A stretch of DNA of 64,000 nt from ECT2AJA-044 sp965262845. Lineage in GTDB: Bacteria > Bacteroidota > Bacteroidia > Flavobacteriales > ECT2AJA-044. A program made the translations under genes and the position numbers. Of this stretch, positions 61,807 to 64,000 are shown piece after piece; positions within the stretch are counted from its first letter, which is position 1, and each line of letters begins with the position of its first letter. The stretch spans positions 496,001-560,000 of the forward strand of contig CBDHFX010000002.1 in the NCBI GenBank assembly GCA_965262845.1. The letters are read 5' to 3'. A model generated the notes under the pieces. The model searched no databases and was not told where the DNA came from. It was given only the letters and a program-made list of their open reading frames with translations.

Positions 61807-62346
61807 ATGGACCCCATAGAACTGCATGGCAAACATTTTTATCCCTTCATCACTGCCGACGAAATAAGGCCTGAGGTAAAGCGCCTGGCCAGTGAACTAT
61901 TTGTCGCCTACGGCGAGATGGAGCCTTTGTTTGTTGGAGTACTCAATGGAGCGTTCATGTTTATGGCCGATCTTTTGCGTTACTATCCGGGCAAATGCCA
62001 TGTGTGTTTCGTGAAAATGCATTCATACAGTGGAATGCAATCAACCGGCAAGGTGACCGAGGTGATCGGTTTGAGCGGCTGCATAAAGGATCGGCCCGTG
62101 GTGCTGATCGAGGAGATCGTAGATACGGGAAATACCATAGTGGCTCTGCACGATATTCTTAAGGGACACGATCCGGGCAGCCTCAAGGTAGCTACCTTGT
62201 TCTTTAAGCCGCAGGCTTACAAACAGCGTATTCCAATTGATTTCATCGGAAAGGAAATCGAAAATAAATTCATTGTGGGCTATGGACTGGATTATAACGG
62301 CCTGGGTCGTAACCTACCGGATATATACGTAGCTGAGGGCTCTTGA
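61807..62346 (+). CDS. hpt: Hypoxanthine phosphoribosyltransferase
   Basis: This 179-residue purine salvage enzyme converts hypoxanthine (and guanine) with PRPP to the nucleotide. The PRPP-binding motif is VVLIEEIVDTGNT; the flexible loop region is KMHSYSGMQSTGKV; the C-terminal IVGYGLDYNGLGRNLPDI is typical. It is divergent from purK, so salvage and de novo purine genes share a 63-bp control region. Confidence 0.93.
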   Translation: MDPIELHGKHFYPFITADEIRPEVKRLASELFVAYGEMEPLFVGVLNGAFMFMADLLRYYPGKCHVCFVKMHSYSGMQSTGKVTEVIGLSGCIKDRPVVLIEEIVDTGNTIVALHDILKGHDPGSLKVATLFFKPQAYKQRIPIDFIGKEIENKFIVGYGLDYNGLGRNLPDIYVAEGS

Positions 62347-62450
62347 GGTCCGTTAACCGGATCGCAGGCATGCAGCCAGAAGAAGTGCGTCTGTAAAAGC
62401 CAGAGTTCGAGAAAAAACGGGGTCGGTATAAGCAGGAGCTGAGCCATTGA

Positions 62451-64000
62451 TCATCGGCTGAGATAGCGGTTTCGTTCACTGTAGACCTTGATGAAGAATT
62501 CATCGCGGAGGTCTTTAATGAACTGAATAGCCTCGCCGGTTGATTTCATTTCAGGGCCTAATTCCTTGTTCACCCTAGGAAATTTGTTGAAGCTAAAAAC
62601 CGGGATCTTGATAGCGAATCCCTTGCGCTGCGGATTGAACTTCAGATCCTTCACTTTCTTTTTTCCGAGCATCACCTTGGTGGCATAGTTCACGTACGGC
62701 TCATTACAGGCCTTTGCGATGAACGGTACGGTACGCGATGCCCGCGGGTTTGCTTCGATCACATATACCATGTCATTCCTGATGGCAAACTGGATATTAA
62801 TGAGCCCCTTGGTTTTAAGGGCCAATGCAATCCTGTGGGTATGATCCACGATCTGCTGCATTACGAATTCGCCCAGATTAAACGGAGGTAAAACTGCGTG
62901 TGAGTCACCGGAGTGGATACCGCAGGGCTCAATATGCTCCATGATCCCGATGATGTAGACCTCCTCTCCATCGCAAATGGCATCGGCTTCCGCTTCAATA
63001 GCTCCATCAAGGTAATGGTCAAGTAATACCCGATTGCCCGGAATGGTACGAAGCAGGTCAACCACATGGTGTTCGAGCTCCTCCTTGTTAATGACGATCT
63101 TCATCCCCTGCCCGCCCAGTACGTAGCTAGGTCGTACGAGGATCGGAAAGCTGAGCCTGTCTGCTAATTCGAGGGCCTCGTCGGCATTTTCGATGACCCC
63201 AAATTCGGGGAACGGAATGTTTTGGTCTTGCAGCAAGGTCGAAAAACGACCGCGATCCTCGGCCAGGTCAAGCGCCTGGTATGGCGTACCAATGATCGGG
63301 ATCCCATAGCGATCAAGTTTTTCGGCCAGTTTAAGAGCGGTTTGCCCACCCAGCTGAACAATGACTCCTTCCGGCTTTTCATGGCGGATAATATCGTAGA
63401 TATGCTCCCAGAAGACCGGTTCGAAGTATAGCTTGTTCGCCGTATCGAAGTCGGTTGATACTGTTTCCGGGTTGCAGTTGATCAGGATGGTTTCATAGCC
63501 ACATTCCCTGGCGGCCAAAACACCATGTACGCAGCAATAGTCGAATTCGATCCCCTGTCCAATGCGGTTTGGACCGGAACCCAGGACCACGATTTTCTTT
63601 TTGTCCGTGACTATACTCTCATTTTCGGCGAAGGGTTCACCTCCGTCGGTCATGTTCTGTTCAAAAGTCGAATAATAGTAGGGGGTCTCGGCCGGAAACT
63701 CGGCCGCGCAGGTATCAACTAGCTTGTATACCCGGTTGATGCCCATTTCCACGCGCTTATTATATACCTGACTTTCCAGGCATCCGAGCATGTGTGCGAC
63801 CTGGCGATCGGCGAAGCCTTTTTGTTTTGCCTCAAGCATTAGCTCACGGCTGATAGTGTCTATTTCGTATTTTTCGATCTCTTTCCCGAGGTAATGTAGT
63901 TCTTCGTATTGCTTGAGGAACCACATATCGATCCTGGTGATCTCGTGGATCTTGCGGAGTGGGATCCCGAGCTCTATGGCATCATAAATGACGAAAACAC
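62451..64000 (-). CDS. carB: Carbamoyl-phosphate synthase large subunit, C-terminal part (runs off the right edge)
   Basis: The frame is open from the window edge (VFVIYDAIELGIPLRKIHEI) down to TGA 62451, about 516 residues; the N-terminal ATP-grasp half lies beyond 64000. Visible parts are the oligomerisation domain (about the first 90 residues) and the second carboxyphosphate/carbamate ATP-grasp domain (KKIVVLGSGPNRIGQGIEFD ... RPSYVLGGQGM ... NIQFAIRNDMVYVIEANPRASRTVPF). After KDLRDEFFIKVYSERNRYLSR it stops, so the C-terminal MGS-like allosteric domain of E. coli CarB is absent, as I recall for Flavobacteriia. It makes carbamoyl-P for pyrimidine and arginine synthesis. Confidence 0.95.
   Translation of the reverse strand, partial: VFVIYDAIELGIPLRKIHEITRIDMWFLKQYEELHYLGKEIEKYEIDTISRELMLEAKQKGFADRQVAHMLGCLESQVYNKRVEMGINRVYKLVDTCAAEFPAETPYYYSTFEQNMTDGGEPFAENESIVTDKKKIVVLGSGPNRIGQGIEFDYCCVHGVLAARECGYETILINCNPETVSTDFDTANKLYFEPVFWEHIYDIIRHEKPEGVIVQLGGQTALKLAEKLDRYGIPIIGTPYQALDLAEDRGRFSTLLQDQNIPFPEFGVIENADEALELADRLSFPILVRPSYVLGGQGMKIVINKEELEHHVVDLLRTIPGNRVLLDHYLDGAIEAEADAICDGEEVYIIGIMEHIEPCGIHSGDSHAVLPPFNLGEFVMQQIVDHTHRIALALKTKGLINIQFAIRNDMVYVIEANPRASRTVPFIAKACNEPYVNYATKVMLGKKKVKDLKFNPQRKGFAIKIPVFSFNKFPRVNKELGPEMKSTGEAIQFIKDLRDEFFIKVYSERNRYLSR

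Overview
The window comes from a member of the Bacteroidota, most like a marine or aquatic Flavobacteriia-type organism; no genus can be named from sequence alone. The evidence is the repeated -7 promoter element TAnnTTTG close to start codons, two proteins with C-terminal type IX secretion (T9SS) sorting domains, a CHU_C-type C-terminus, SprB-like adhesin repeats, a DPP11-type S46 peptidase, and a crtI-crtB locus headed by an ECF sigma factor. I found no rRNA, tRNA or CRISPR array.

Left part (1-31 kb), mostly housekeeping and metabolism. A truncated ImmA/IrrE-like 3' end and an NlpC/P60 hydrolase precede clpB. An AT-richer short-chain dehydrogenase sits next to clpB, and the clpB 3' end is duplicated on both sides of it. 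Then come a secreted C1 peptidase, a secreted lamin-tail protein, a paaZ / ABM / enoyl-CoA hydratase / fused branched-chain E1 cluster (acyl-CoA catabolism), rsmG facing tgt-lptF/G-eamA, ispE facing accA, a lipoprotein facing dnaB, lysS facing a phosphoglucose/phosphomannose isomerase-lipB pair, an unknown lipoprotein, and an ECF sigma-crtI-crtB-photolyase operon (light and oxidative protection).

Middle part (32.6-40.0 kb), the most unusual region. It is a tandem array of near-identical genes for secreted FG-GAP/VCBS proteins, all on the minus strand. In transcription order these are a 5th-copy remnant, copy 4, copy 3, copy 2 and copy 1, separated by two alternating spacer types. Only copy 1 keeps an intact T9SS sorting domain. 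Copies 3 and 4 share an in-frame TAG just before that domain, copy 3 also has a 1-bp frameshift there, and copy 2 is reduced to two modules and split by a GC-rich DUF4153 membrane gene of probable foreign origin. The layout fits one complete gene plus a reservoir of defective donors.

Right part (40-64 kb): a DPP11-type peptidase, a DUF819 transporter-like protein and a J-domain membrane protein, a prohibitin-family protein, a vWA-like membrane protein, fabG, sucD, a 33/22-bp minisatellite grown against the 3' end of an AlbA_2 (Schlafen-type) gene, a possible 131-bp MITE in an ion-channel remnant, a thioredoxin-fold protein, a 2378-residue SprB-repeat adhesin, purE, purK, hpt and the 3' part of carB, which runs off the right edge.

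Functional themes: cell-surface and secreted proteins that depend on the T9SS (array copy 1, giant adhesin), peptide scavenging (DPP11, C1 peptidase), photoprotection (crt operon, photolyase), and core nucleotide, lipid and translation genes.
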